Positions 16,732-25,204 of a stretch of DNA of 64,000 nt are shown here, one piece after another. A program made the position numbers and the translations under genes. Below the pieces are notes generated by a model that worked only from the letters and a program-made list of their open reading frames with translations, was not told the DNA's origin and ran no database searches. Position 1 is the stretch's first letter. Each line of letters starts with the position of its first letter. The stretch is from Streptomyces sp. MP131-18 (GTDB taxonomy: Bacteria; Actinomycetota; Actinomycetes; Streptomycetales; Streptomycetaceae). Location of the stretch: positions 623,938 to 687,937 of the forward strand of contig NZ_LZNS01000001.1 in assembly GCF_001984575.1 (NCBI RefSeq), in the 5' to 3' direction.

Positions 16732-18635
16732 CGACCGCGACCCCGCCGCTCGACGCGGGATGCGCCCAGCTCCAGGCGGAGTTGCGGGCGCGCTGGGACG
16801 CCGGGGGCCGCCCGGGTCCCGAGCCGTGCGTGGTGCCGCTCGGGGCCGCGGACGCCCTGGCGCGGGACGGCGACCCGCAGGCGGCCCGCCGCCCCTCGGC
16901 CGGCCTGCACCTGACGGCGCGCGCCGTGCTCCTCGGCCCGTGGGGCGGCCGGGCCGCGCCGGCGGCCTGCGGCCGGTGCCTGGCGATGCGCTGGCAGCGG
17001 CTGCGCACCCGTTCCGAACGGGAAGCGCTGGAAGGCACGTTCGCGCCGCGGGGCGGCGCGGCCTGGCCGGTGCTCACGGCGTACGCCGTGGACGCGGTGT
17101 GGGCGGCCCACCGCGCCGTGCTCGCCCGCGCGGGGCGCACGCCCGCGGACGGGCTGCCGCGGGTGACGCGGGTGGACCTGGCGACCCTGGCGCTGGTGAC
17201 GTTCCCGCTGCTGGCGGAGCCGCTGTGTCCGCACTGCGTGACACCGCGCCCGGACGACACCGGCGCGGCGCTGCCCGTGCCCGCGTCCGCGGCCAAGCCG
17301 TCGCCCGGCACCTACCGCACCAGGCCCGCCGGCGCCTACCCGCTGCCCGCGCAGGCGCTGGTCAACCCGGTGTGCGGGGTGCTGGGCGCACGCACCCACC
17401 TCAACCCGGCCTCGACGACCACCGCGCCCGTGTCCGGCAGCAATTTCGTGCGCGGCTACGCCGGGCTCAACGACGTCACCTGGAGCGGCCAGGCCGACAG
17501 TTACGCCGCCAGCCGGACGCTGGCCCACCTGGAGGGCCTGGAGCGGTACGCGGGGACCCACGCCAGGCGCGGCCTGCTGCCCGTCGTCGGCTCCTACCAC
17601 GCGCTGGTGCGCCGCGAGGGTGCGGCGGCCGTGCTCGACCCGGCGACGTGCGGCTTCTACGCGCCGGAGACCTACCGGGACGACCCGATGGTCGCGCCGT
17701 TCGACCCGGACCGGGAGATCCCGTGGCTGCGGGGCTGGTCGCTGCGCGCGGGGCGCCCGGTGCTGGTGCCCGCCCGGCTCGTCCACTACAGCGCCGGGGT
17801 GCGGGCGGACAACTTCGTGTTCGAGTGCTCCAACGGCTGTGCCACCGGCGGCAGCTGGACGGAGGCGGCGCTGTTCGGCCTGCTGGAGCTGATCGAACGG
17901 GACGCGTTCCTGCTGGCCTGGTACGGCCGCCGCCCGCCGGTGCCGCTCGACCTGGGCGCGCCCGCGGACCCGCGCGTGCGCGGCATGCTGGACCGGGCCG
18001 CGCTGCTGGGCTACGACGTGCGGGCCTTCGACGTGCGCAGCGACCTGGCGGTCCCGGTGGTGACCGGCCTCGCGGTGCGCAGGGACGGCGGCCCCGGACT
18101 GCTGTCCTTCGGCGCCGCGGCGGGCCTCGATCCGGAACGGGCGGTGGCGGACGCGCTGAGCGAAGTCCTCACCTACATCCCGCACCTGCCGTGGCAGGTC
18201 GCCGAACGGCGCGCCGAACTCGACGCGATGGCCGAGGACTTCGGTCTGGTGCGGCAGTTGCAGGACCATGCGCAGCTGTACGGGCTGCCGCGCATGGCCC
18301 GCCACGCGGACGGCTTCCTGCGCGCGGGGCCCGGCCGGCCGCTCGCCGAGGTGTTCGCGGGCTGGGAGCGGCGCCGGCCGCGGACGTCCGATCTGCTGGA
18401 CGATCTGCGGCTCGTCGTCGCCGAGCTGGCCGCGGCCGGCCATGACGCGATCGCCGTCGACCAGACCACCCCGGAGCAGCGGTCGTTCGGGCTGCGTACG
18501 GTGGCGACGCTGGCGCCGGGGCTGCTGCCGCTCGACTTCGGCTGGCACCGGCAGCGCGCGCTGCGGATGCCGCGGCTGCGCCGGATCGCGGGTGCCGGGG
18601 TCCGCTTCACGGCCGCGCCGCACCCGTTCCCGTGA
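16728..18635 (+). CDS. YcaO cyclodehydratase (azoline-forming), copy 2
   Basis: 635 aa with the same order as the first YcaO gene: N-terminal half with CxxC pairs C81/C84 and C167/C170, then YcaO motifs ECSNGCATGG, LLELIERDAFLLAWYGR, AVDQTTPEQRS and a terminal PHPFP. Catalytic motifs look intact, so this should be an active enzyme rather than a relic. The two copies are clearly paralogous but diverged, which suggests division of labour (for example Cys versus Ser/Thr, or different core positions). Last gene of the operon; its stop faces the convergent precursor gene across a terminator hairpin. Confidence 0.9.
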   Translation: MTTATPPLDAGCAQLQAELRARWDAGGRPGPEPCVVPLGAADALARDGDPQAARRPSAGLHLTARAVLLGPWGGRAAPAACGRCLAMRWQRLRTRSEREALEGTFAPRGGAAWPVLTAYAVDAVWAAHRAVLARAGRTPADGLPRVTRVDLATLALVTFPLLAEPLCPHCVTPRPDDTGAALPVPASAAKPSPGTYRTRPAGAYPLPAQALVNPVCGVLGARTHLNPASTTTAPVSGSNFVRGYAGLNDVTWSGQADSYAASRTLAHLEGLERYAGTHARRGLLPVVGSYHALVRREGAAAVLDPATCGFYAPETYRDDPMVAPFDPDREIPWLRGWSLRAGRPVLVPARLVHYSAGVRADNFVFECSNGCATGGSWTEAALFGLLELIERDAFLLAWYGRRPPVPLDLGAPADPRVRGMLDRAALLGYDVRAFDVRSDLAVPVVTGLAVRRDGGPGLLSFGAAAGLDPERAVADALSEVLTYIPHLPWQVAERRAELDAMAEDFGLVRQLQDHAQLYGLPRMARHADGFLRAGPGRPLAEVFAGWERRRPRTSDLLDDLRLVVAELAAAGHDAIAVDQTTPEQRSFGLRTVATLAPGLLPLDFGWHRQRALRMPRLRRIAGAGVRFTAAPHPFP

Positions 18636-18677
18636 GCGCGTCGCCCCCGGTGGCGGGTACGGCGGACAACGGCCGCA

Positions 18678-18714
18678 GGCCCCCGCCGGGAGGGGGAATT
18701 CACCGGTGGGGGCC
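18678..18714. terminator. Bidirectional terminator hairpin between YcaO-2 and precursor
   Basis: Arms GGCCCCCGCCGG (18678-18689) and CCGGTGGGGGCC (18703-18714) pair over 12 bp with one G-U wobble, around a 13-nt loop. It lies between the convergent ends of the YcaO gene (18635) and the precursor gene (18735). No U-tract, as is common in streptomycetes. Confidence 0.55.
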
Positions 18715-18734
18715 GCGCCGTGCGGGGCGCCGGG

Positions 18735-18911
18735 TCAGGCGCTGCAGGAGGTGGTGCTCGTGGTGCTGGAACAGGTCGAGGTGGAGGAGCAGGACGTCGA
18801 GCCGGCGAGGACGACCTCGGCCTCGTCCGAGTAGTCGGAGATCTCGAAGGTCTCCGACTCCAGCTCCAGGATCTCGTCGGCCAGCGTGGACAGTTCGGAC
18901 TTGTCGCTCAT
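18735..18911 (-). CDS. Azole/dehydroamino-acid RiPP precursor peptide (thiazolylpeptide-type)
   Basis: 58 aa. The acidic leader (residues 1-37) contains FEISDYSDEAEVVLAG, very like the LEISDY..DE signature of thiopeptide precursors. The last 21 residues (38-58) begin STSCSSTSTC and end TTSCSA: 10 Ser, 7 Thr, 3 Cys (41, 47, 56) and one terminal Ala, so 20 of 21 can be cyclised or dehydrated. Cleavage is probably after the AG at 36-37. ATG start has a perfect GGAG site 5 bp upstream. It is the only biosynthetic gene on the minus strand and has its own upstream region, which holds a 23-bp palindrome. The mature structure cannot be predicted from sequence. Confidence 0.93.
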   Translation of the reverse strand: MSDKSELSTLADEILELESETFEISDYSDEAEVVLAGSTSCSSTSTCSSTTSTTSCSA

Positions 18912-19022
18912 GGATGCTCCTTCGGTCGTCTTCCGTACGGCTGCGGGCCGTTCCGTGCCGTCGGCACTGCGTCCCATTGCACCTGAGGCCGCTGGCAGTT
19001 CGGCCGCGCAACCCCTCTCACC

Positions 19023-19045
19023 CCGCTGACACCCGGTGTCAGCGG
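19023..19045. promoter_or_regulatory. 23-bp perfect palindrome, likely operator for precursor/M20
   Basis: CCGCTGACACC, a single C, then GGTGTCAGCGG: 11-bp perfect arms. It lies in the divergent gap between the precursor (starts 18911, minus) and the M20 peptidase (starts 19111, plus). No gene ends here, so a terminator is unlikely. The size fits a dimeric regulator such as the nearby LuxR-type protein. Confidence 0.6.
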
Positions 19046-19110
19046 AGTGTGCGCGCGCCGGCGCGGCGGCCCGGCAGGATGGGCATGACCACGGCGGAGG
19101 GAGGGCGCGG

Positions 19111-20409
19111 ATGACCACGGCCGACGCCGTCACGGTGCCCGCCGCCGTGCTCAGGTCCGCCCTGGAGCTGTACCTCGGCCTGCACATGGCCCCGGAGCTG
19201 TCGGGCGCGGAGGAACGCACCGCGGAATGTTTCGCCGACTGGCTCGCGGCCGACGGCTACGCCGTCACGCGCGGCATCGGCGGGCACGGCGTGGCCGCGG
19301 TGCTGCGCCGCGGTCCCGGGCCGACGGTGCTGCTGCGGGCCGAGCTGGACGCGCTGCCGGTGACGGAGGAGACCGGCCTGCGGTACGCCAGCCGCGTGCC
19401 GGGCGCGATGCACGCCTGCGGTCATGATCTGCACCTCGCGGCGCTGGCCGGCGCCGCCCGCGTGCTGGCGCGCGAGTCCGCACCTGGCGCGGGCGGCACG
19501 ATCGTGGTGGTGGGCCAGCCCGCGGAGGAAACCCTCGACGGGGCCAGGGCCATGCTGCGGGACGGGCTGTACGAGCGGTTCGGCACGCCGGACGCAGTGC
19601 TGGCGCAGCACACCGCGACGCTGCCCGCCGGTTCCGTGGCGCACGGCCTGGGCCCGCTGCTCGCCGGCAGCGTGGCCGTGGACGCGGTGCTGCACGGCAC
19701 CGGCGGCCACGCCGGTGCCCCGCATCTGACGGTCGATCCGGTGGTGGCGGCCGCCGCCGCGGTGCTGCGCCTCCAGGGCGTGGTCTCGCGCGAGACGCCG
19801 CCCGCGGAGCAGGCCGTACTGACGGTCGGCAGGCTGCACGCGGGCGAACGCAGCAACGTGGTGCCGGACCACGCCGAACTCGGCATCAGCCTGCGGGCAT
19901 TCGGGGAGGCCGCGCTGAAGCGGATGGAGGCTGCCGTGCGCCGGGTGGTGACCGCGGAGAGCGAGGCGTCCGGCTGCCCGCGGCCCCCGCGGTTCGAGGT
20001 GGTCTCGCACGCGCCGCCGCTGGTGGCGGACGCCGCGCTGACCGAGGAGGTACGCGCGGCGCACCTGGCGGCGCTCGGGACCGGGCGGGTGACGCGCTGG
20101 GCACCGGCCGCGGCCACCGAGGACTTCGGCTGGTTCGGTCCGGCGGGGGCCGGGCTGCACGGCGGGAGCGGCATCCGCCTGGGGTACTGGATGCTCGGCA
20201 CCGTGGGGGCGGCCCGTCTGCGTGCCGCCGCACAGGCTGCGGACGGCACCGGGGCCGGGGCGTCCGTGCCCGGCAACCACTCCCCCGCGTTCGCCCCCGA
20301 GGTGCGCACGGCGCTGCCCGCGGGCATCGTGGCGATGGCGAGCGCCGCCCGGCGCGTGCTCGGCGGCGGTCAGATCCAGCCGCGCTCGCGGGCGAGCAGC
20401 GCGGCCTGA
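19111..20409 (+). CDS. M20-family metallopeptidase/amidohydrolase
   Basis: 432 aa with the di-metal hydrolase layout: AELDALPVTEETGL (about 77-90), MHACGHDLH (H101, C103, H105), PAEETLDGA, and a late GNHSPAFAPE with the conserved His. The family removes terminal residues or N-acyl groups. In this cluster it could trim leader remnants, process the C-terminus or detoxify the product; which one is unknown. ATG 19111 follows a GGAGGGAGGG ribosome site. It is divergent from the precursor and shares the palindromic operator region. Its 3' end overlaps the convergent LuxR-type gene by 40 bp. Confidence 0.88.
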   Translation: MTTADAVTVPAAVLRSALELYLGLHMAPELSGAEERTAECFADWLAADGYAVTRGIGGHGVAAVLRRGPGPTVLLRAELDALPVTEETGLRYASRVPGAMHACGHDLHLAALAGAARVLARESAPGAGGTIVVVGQPAEETLDGARAMLRDGLYERFGTPDAVLAQHTATLPAGSVAHGLGPLLAGSVAVDAVLHGTGGHAGAPHLTVDPVVAAAAAVLRLQGVVSRETPPAEQAVLTVGRLHAGERSNVVPDHAELGISLRAFGEAALKRMEAAVRRVVTAESEASGCPRPPRFEVVSHAPPLVADAALTEEVRAAHLAALGTGRVTRWAPAAATEDFGWFGPAGAGLHGGSGIRLGYWMLGTVGAARLRAAAQAADGTGAGASVPGNHSPAFAPEVRTALPAGIVAMASAARRVLGGGQIQPRSRASSAA

Positions 20410-21398
20410 GCGCGGGTCGAGGCGCCGAGGCGCCGCATGACGTCGGCGACGTACCGCCGGTAGGTCCTGACCGAGACGCCGAGATCCCTGGCGCCGGTCT
20501 CGTCCTTGCCGACCGTGCACATCAGGGTCAGCACCTGGAGTTCCACGGGGGAGAGCCCCGCCTCCTCGTCGACGGGGCGGCGCAGTTCGAGGGGGACGTC
20601 CTCGGCCTGTTCCCAGGTCTTCTCGAACAGCGCGACCACCCCGGCGAGCAGCACCTCGCCGTGTACCAGCAGGGCTTCGTGGCCCGCCTCGCCCGGGTCC
20701 TGCGGCAGCAGCGCGGCCCTGCGGTCGTAGACCACGGCGTGGGCGGGGACTTCGGCCACGACGCGTATCCTCGCGCCGTGCGCGACGAGTTCCGCCAGGC
20801 GGGCCAGCGTCGGCCGGTCGTCGAGGGCGGCGGCGGGGACGACCATGCGGCGCTTGACGCCGCGGCGCAGGGCCCGCAGGTCGAGTGCCTGGGCGTGGCG
20901 GGCGTGCCCCGCGGGGGCGGCGGCCCACGGATCGGCGGAGAGGATCTCGTCGCGGGCGAAGAACGTCAGGTCCTCCATGCGGCTGGTCACCTCGTGCAGG
21001 CCGCCGAGGTGCTCCACCGGGGGGATCGCGTCGGGCCGTGCGGCGCCGCCCGTGGCGGCCGGCGCCCGGCCGGGGCGCGTCTCCGCGCGCAGCGCGGCGA
21101 CGACGTGGTGCGAGGTGGTGATGTGCTGCACCTCCTGGTACAGGTGGCGCAGGCGCAGCTGGGTCAGCCGGGCGACCGCGGTCTCGGGGTCGGCGGGCGT
21201 GAGGAGTTCGGGCGGGTCCCCGGGTCTGAGCAGTCGCAGGTGCAGCAGCCGCCCCAGGGCTTCCTGGGCCGTCTCCTGTGCGATGTCGAGGGACAGATGC
21301 AGATTGCCCGCCGCGCTATTGGGGTGGCGCAGAAAGTGCCGATAGACCATTTCTTCCGATTTGGAGACCCCGAAGACAGCCATCTCATTCACCTGCAC
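20370..21398 (-). CDS. LuxR-type (TrmB-like N-terminus) transcriptional regulator
   Basis: 342 aa. The N-terminal ~70 residues look like a winged helix (EEMVYRHFLRHPNSAAGNLH). The middle has an effector-like domain (RRMVVPAAALDDRPTLARLA). The C-terminus is a LuxR helix-turn-helix (LSPVELQVLTLMCTVGKDE, DLGVSVRTYRRYVADVMRRL). This architecture is common beside streptomycete RiPP clusters. GTG 21398 was preferred for the AGGAAGG site 6 bp upstream; ATG 21383 is an alternative. By position it may read the palindrome between the precursor and M20 genes. Confidence 0.85.
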   Translation of the reverse strand: MQVNEMAVFGVSKSEEMVYRHFLRHPNSAAGNLHLSLDIAQETAQEALGRLLHLRLLRPGDPPELLTPADPETAVARLTQLRLRHLYQEVQHITTSHHVVAALRAETRPGRAPAATGGAARPDAIPPVEHLGGLHEVTSRMEDLTFFARDEILSADPWAAAPAGHARHAQALDLRALRRGVKRRMVVPAAALDDRPTLARLAELVAHGARIRVVAEVPAHAVVYDRRAALLPQDPGEAGHEALLVHGEVLLAGVVALFEKTWEQAEDVPLELRRPVDEEAGLSPVELQVLTLMCTVGKDETGARDLGVSVRTYRRYVADVMRRLGASTRAQAALLARERGWI

Positions 21399-21778
21399 GG
21401 CCGACCTTCCTACGCTGTGGGGACTGCGGCAGGGCACAGAGTAAGGGGAGCAGTGGCCCGCCGGTGGCTCAGAACCGATGATTTCCTGCCCCATATGGTC
21501 CCCGGATGAACACCGGACGAACGCAGAGAGCCACATTGTGTTCGCCGTGCTGCCCGTCGGGGGCAACTCCGGGCATCCCGGAACGCCCCGGACGCACGAA
21601 GCCAACTCGCGCCGGGCGCACGACGGTCTGCGCCCGGCGCACGCCACCGCGGAACGCGCCGCTCCAGTCGTGTTCCCATTCCGGGCCGGGCGGCGGGGCG
21701 GCGACGCGGGAAGCGCGCCCCCGGGGAAAGACGCGTCAGAAGGTCCTCAATTCCCTTGTCCGACGGGCCGAATGGCGC
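21399..21778. other. Gene-free stretch between AIM24 and LuxR-type genes
   Basis: 380 bp with no convincing coding frame, RNA or repeat. It should contain the promoter of the LuxR-type gene and the 3' end of the AIM24 transcript, but I see no clear -35/-10 pair or hairpin. Confidence 0.5.
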
Positions 21779-22450
21779 TCACTTTTCGACGGCCGGCTGC
21801 GCCTCGCTGGGTTGCACTATCACGAAACCCTCGCCTTGGAGCACGAGCTGGTACACCTCGCCCGAACCGCCCCGCAGCATCGACTTGAGGCTCTGCGAGC
21901 GGTTGATCGAGGTGTGCAACTGGCTCGACCAGCCGACGACCGCATCCGTGTCGACATGGACGGGCGCCTGCGAGGTCACGGGGATGACGATGGGGGCGCC
22001 GTCGCACGTGAGGCCGATCCTGCCGTGCCCGCTGAAGACACAGTTGAACAGGCCGCCGCCGGTCATCCCCGCGCCGCTCACCATCTTGATCTCGTAGGCG
22101 AGCGAGGGGTCGAAGCACAGGACGTTGCGGCCGTTGATCGTCAGGCTGTCCTGTTGCTCCAGGTCTATGACGAAACAACTCTGGGCATTGTGCGCGAACC
22201 ACACCTCCCCCTGACCCCGCACGGCCATGAGGGAAAGCCCCTCGCCCGTGACGGCACGCTTGAGGAAGTTGCCCACGCCCTGCTGCTTCACCTCGAATTG
22301 AAGATTGCCCCGGAACGCCACCATTGCGCCCTGCCGCGCATGGCACTCGCCGTCGACGACGTACTTGATCGCCTTGTGGTGTTGCAGGCTCATGCCCGAC
22401 TCGGTCGGCGGCTGGGCCTGGTATTCGGCTTTGAAAAGGTCGCTACGCAC
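21779..22450 (-). CDS. AIM24 family protein
   Basis: 223 aa, mostly beta-strand, with the AIM24/TPM-like pattern (AIKYVVDGECHARQGAMVAF, GEGLSLMAVRGQGEVWFAHN). The bacterial AIM24 family is widespread; its function is poorly defined (proposed stress or membrane roles). GTG at 22450 gives the usual length, but no ribosome site is obvious; an internal ATG (MSLQHHKAI) is possible. It stands between the RiPP cluster and Lsr2 and shows no visible link to either. Confidence 0.8.
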   Translation of the reverse strand: MRSDLFKAEYQAQPPTESGMSLQHHKAIKYVVDGECHARQGAMVAFRGNLQFEVKQQGVGNFLKRAVTGEGLSLMAVRGQGEVWFAHNAQSCFVIDLEQQDSLTINGRNVLCFDPSLAYEIKMVSGAGMTGGGLFNCVFSGHGRIGLTCDGAPIVIPVTSQAPVHVDTDAVVGWSSQLHTSINRSQSLKSMLRGGSGEVYQLVLQGEGFVIVQPSEAQPAVEK

Positions 22451-22682
22451 GGCGCAGATCGTACGCCGATGGGCCGCTCGGGCGGAGGGGAACCGCACAG
22501 GCGAGCGGCAATACCGGTGCGGATGCCGGTGGTTCGCCCACCTTTGTCCTGATATTGACCGTGGGCGGTTTCCGGTCAGCCGGCCCGGGAGCCACCGCAT
22601 CCGGGGCACGGCGGGGCAACGGCTCCCTTCCCCTCCGTGCGGGAGGAAGGGCGCCGCGTGCGGCGGGGTGACCCGATCCGCG

Positions 22683-23015
22683 TCAGTGTGCCTTCTCGTA
22701 CGCCTCGCGGACATTGGCCGGGACCCGTCCGCGCTCGTTCACCTCGTACCCATTCTCCTTGGCCCACTGGCGAATCCTGGCGGTGTCCACCGTTTGCGGC
22801 GCCCGCTTGGCCGCGGCGCCCGCCCGCTGCGTCCTGCCGGTCTTCCTCGCCTTGTTGACGAACGGGCCCATCGCCGAGAGGAACTGGTCGAACGAGTCCG
22901 GCGCAAGGTCGATCTCGTAGTTCACGCCATCGATGGCGAAGGTATGCGTGCTGACCTCATCCGTGTCTTCGCCGGTGAGGTCATCGGTGTAGATTGTGAC
23001 AACTTTCCTAGCCAT
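22683..23015 (-). CDS. lsr2: Lsr2 nucleoid-associated protein
   Basis: 110 aa. Typical Lsr2: N-terminal dimerisation region (MARKVVTIYTDDLTGEDTDE), basic linker (RKTGRTQRAGAAAKRA), C-terminal DNA-binding domain ending VNERGRVPANVREAYEKA with the RGR AT-hook-like core. Lsr2 bridges AT-rich DNA and silences horizontally acquired and specialised-metabolite genes in streptomycetes. Streptomyces usually carry two Lsr2-like paralogues; I cannot tell which this is. Monocistronic. Confidence 0.95.
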   Translation of the reverse strand: MARKVVTIYTDDLTGEDTDEVSTHTFAIDGVNYEIDLAPDSFDQFLSAMGPFVNKARKTGRTQRAGAAAKRAPQTVDTARIRQWAKENGYEVNERGRVPANVREAYEKAH

Positions 23016-23240
23016 GGCCGGAGTATACGGCCAATGGAGTGGCGGTCCATATACGCCGGGGAAGGCGCGTCACATCGGGGACGCACGCGCCCGCCGTTCC
23101 CGTTGACCGCGATCCCGCCGCGGGCGGCGCCCCGTTGTGCCATGACGGGGCGCCGGGAACGGGAACAGGGGTGACTACGGCCGGAATTCACCCGGTTGCA
23201 GATATCCGGGAAATCCGCTTTCCGTTTTCTTCGCGGGGCG

Positions 23241-24320
23241 TTATGGCACCTCGGCAGGGATGCCCGCCTCCACGCGCGCGGCGCGCAGCACGTCCGCGAC
23301 CTGCACCCGGGCCCCGGTGGCCGAGGAGGCGATGGCGGCATACACCATGGCCAGGCTCAGCAGGTTGTCGTGGCACTCCCCCATCGGCACCCGCCCGGTG
23401 CGCAGCGCGGTCACGAAATCGGTCAGCGCGCCCGCCGTTCCCTCGCCGGGGAGCGGCGGCGCCACGGGCCCGGGACCGGCCGGGCCGTGCGCGATCTCCA
23501 CCTCGGGCTCCCCCTCGCCGTCCCAGATGGCGCTGCCGCGGGAGCCGCCGAGCCGCCACCGGCTGTTCCACGAGGTCTCCAGGCCGTCGGCGCACCAGCT
23601 TCCGGTGTAGACGAAGCGGACGCCCCCGGCCATTTCGAAGACGGCGGTGGCCGAGGCGTCGCCGCGGTACCAGCTCCACGGCGGGTTGTACTCGTCGCAG
23701 TAGACGGCGACGGGATCGCGGTCGAGGACGAAGCGTGCGGCGTCGAAATTGTGCACCGCCATGTCGAGGATCAGCGGGTGATCCATGGCGTCCCGGAAGC
23801 CGCCGAACCGCGGCGCCCTGAAGAACTCCTGGGTGAGGAGCCCGAGTTCGCCCAGCCGGGCGGCCTGGGCCTTCAGGGCCCACAGCCTGCGGTCGTACCT
23901 GCGGTTCTGGCTGACCATGAACAGCAGCCCGCTGTCCTCGGCCGCCTTCACCGATACGGTGGCCTGCGCCAGGTCGGCGGCGAGCGGCTTCTCGCCGAGC
24001 ACGGGCAGGCCGAGGTCCAGGGCCTCGAGGGTGACGGGCAGGTGGGCCGCGGGGACGGTGACGTCGATGACGGCCTGGGCACCGCCGCGCGCGGCGACCT
24101 CGCCGAGCGAGGTACCCACCGGCACCTCCTCCGTGCCCGGCTGCTCGGCGAGCGCCCCGCGGGCCGCCGCCGGGTCGAGGTCCACCACCCCGGCGAGGGC
24201 CACCCGGGCGTCGGCCGCGATGGTGCGCAGCCAGGCCCGGCCCATACCGCCGGCGCCGACCAGCAGCACGCGCAGCGGCTCGTCGCCCGGCACGGTGGCG
24301 AACGGGGGCGGCGCGGTCAC
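23241..24320 (-). CDS. Gfo/Idh/MocA family oxidoreductase
   Basis: 359 aa. Rossmann start [17 protein letters not shown] (residues about 18-34), canonical GEKPLA motif with the catalytic Lys after the second strand, then the C-terminal beta-sheet domain ([12 protein letters not shown]). NAD(P)-dependent oxidation or reduction of a sugar or inositol-like substrate is the family role. It overlaps the upstream ThuA gene by 4 bp (GTGA), so the two are made together; Gfo/Idh + ThuA pairs are common in keto-sugar or disaccharide degradation. The RbsABC-type importer 2-5 kb away may supply the substrate. Confidence 0.88.
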   Translation of the reverse strand: MTAPPPFATVPGDEPLRVLLVGAGGMGRAWLRTIAADARVALAGVVDLDPAAARGALAEQPGTEEVPVGTSLGEVAARGGAQAVIDVTVPAAHLPVTLEALDLGLPVLGEKPLAADLAQATVSVKAAEDSGLLFMVSQNRRYDRRLWALKAQAARLGELGLLTQEFFRAPRFGGFRDAMDHPLILDMAVHNFDAARFVLDRDPVAVYCDEYNPPWSWYRGDASATAVFEMAGGVRFVYTGSWCADGLETSWNSRWRLGGSRGSAIWDGEGEPEVEIAHGPAGPGPVAPPLPGEGTAGALTDFVTALRTGRVPMGECHDNLLSLAMVYAAIASSATGARVQVADVLRAARVEAGIPAEVP

Positions 24321-25078
24321 CGGTCCCGCTCCTCGTACCAGCCGGTGGCACGCCGGTGCAGCTCGGGCGCCCGGCGCGGAACGCCCCGCTGCTCGACCCA
24401 GCGGACGCCGTTGGCCACGACGCGGCGCACGTCCGGGTGGTGGTAGACGGGGTACTCCTGGTCGCCGGGACTGAAGTAGAAGATCCGGCCGCGCCCGCGG
24501 CGGAAGGTGCATCCGGAGCGGAAGACCTCGCCGCCGCTGAAGGAGCTGATGAACACCAGCTCGTCGGGGGCGGGTATGTCGAAGAACTCGCCGTACATCT
24601 CCTGTTCGGGGATGATCAACGGGCTGGGTATGCCCTCGGCTATGGGGTGCGTGGGGTCGACGGTCCACACCAGTTCCCTGTCGTGCCCGCCGCGCCAGTC
24701 CAGGGCACAGGTGGTGCCCATCAGGGCCTTGAAGATCTTCGAGAAGTGCCCCGAGTGCAGCACCACCAGGCCCATACCGCCCAGCACATGCCGCTGCACG
24801 CGTTCGACCACGGCGTCGTCCACCCGGTCGTGCGCCGCGTGCCCCCACCAGGTCAGCACGTCGGTCGCGGCGAGCACCTCCTCGGTCAGACCGTGCTCCG
24901 GATCGGCGAGCGTGGCGGTGCGGACGGTGGCGTCCGGCACGTGCTCGGCCACCGCCGCGGCGATCTCGCCGTGGATGCCGTCGGGGTAGCGCGCGCGAAC
25001 GCCGGGCTCCGTGGTTTCGTGAACGTTCTCGTTCCACACGGTCACCCGCAGGGCACGCGATGTCGTCGAGCCGGTCAT
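24317..25078 (-). CDS. ThuA domain-containing protein
   Basis: 253 aa with the class-I glutamine amidotransferase-like fold of ThuA (trehalose utilisation) proteins: [53 protein letters not shown]-like [22 protein letters not shown]. ThuA homologues act in disaccharide/keto-sugar catabolism, but the reaction is not settled. First gene of a two-gene operon with the Gfo/Idh oxidoreductase. ATG 25078 has AGGAACC-type ribosome site; the frame extends upstream without family similarity. Confidence 0.88.
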   Translation of the reverse strand: MTGSTTSRALRVTVWNENVHETTEPGVRARYPDGIHGEIAAAVAEHVPDATVRTATLADPEHGLTEEVLAATDVLTWWGHAAHDRVDDAVVERVQRHVLGGMGLVVLHSGHFSKIFKALMGTTCALDWRGGHDRELVWTVDPTHPIAEGIPSPLIIPEQEMYGEFFDIPAPDELVFISSFSGGEVFRSGCTFRRGRGRIFYFSPGDQEYPVYHHPDVRRVVANGVRWVEQRGVPRRAPELHRRATGWYEERDR

Positions 25079-25204
25079 GGTGGTTCCTACCTCCGTGTTG
25101 TGGTCCCGCGGGACCCTACCCGCCGGGCCGGCCGGCGAACGCGGCACGCGGTGTGGCGAGCGCCTCGGCCGGCAGGCGGGCGGCGAGACGCGCGCCGCCC
25201 GCGG

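Noticed and set aside
2596..21398. Classical macrocyclic thiopeptide cluster
   Set aside because: No second SpaB_C homologue for the [4+2] step is present, so the stronger label is not supported; left open as a test.
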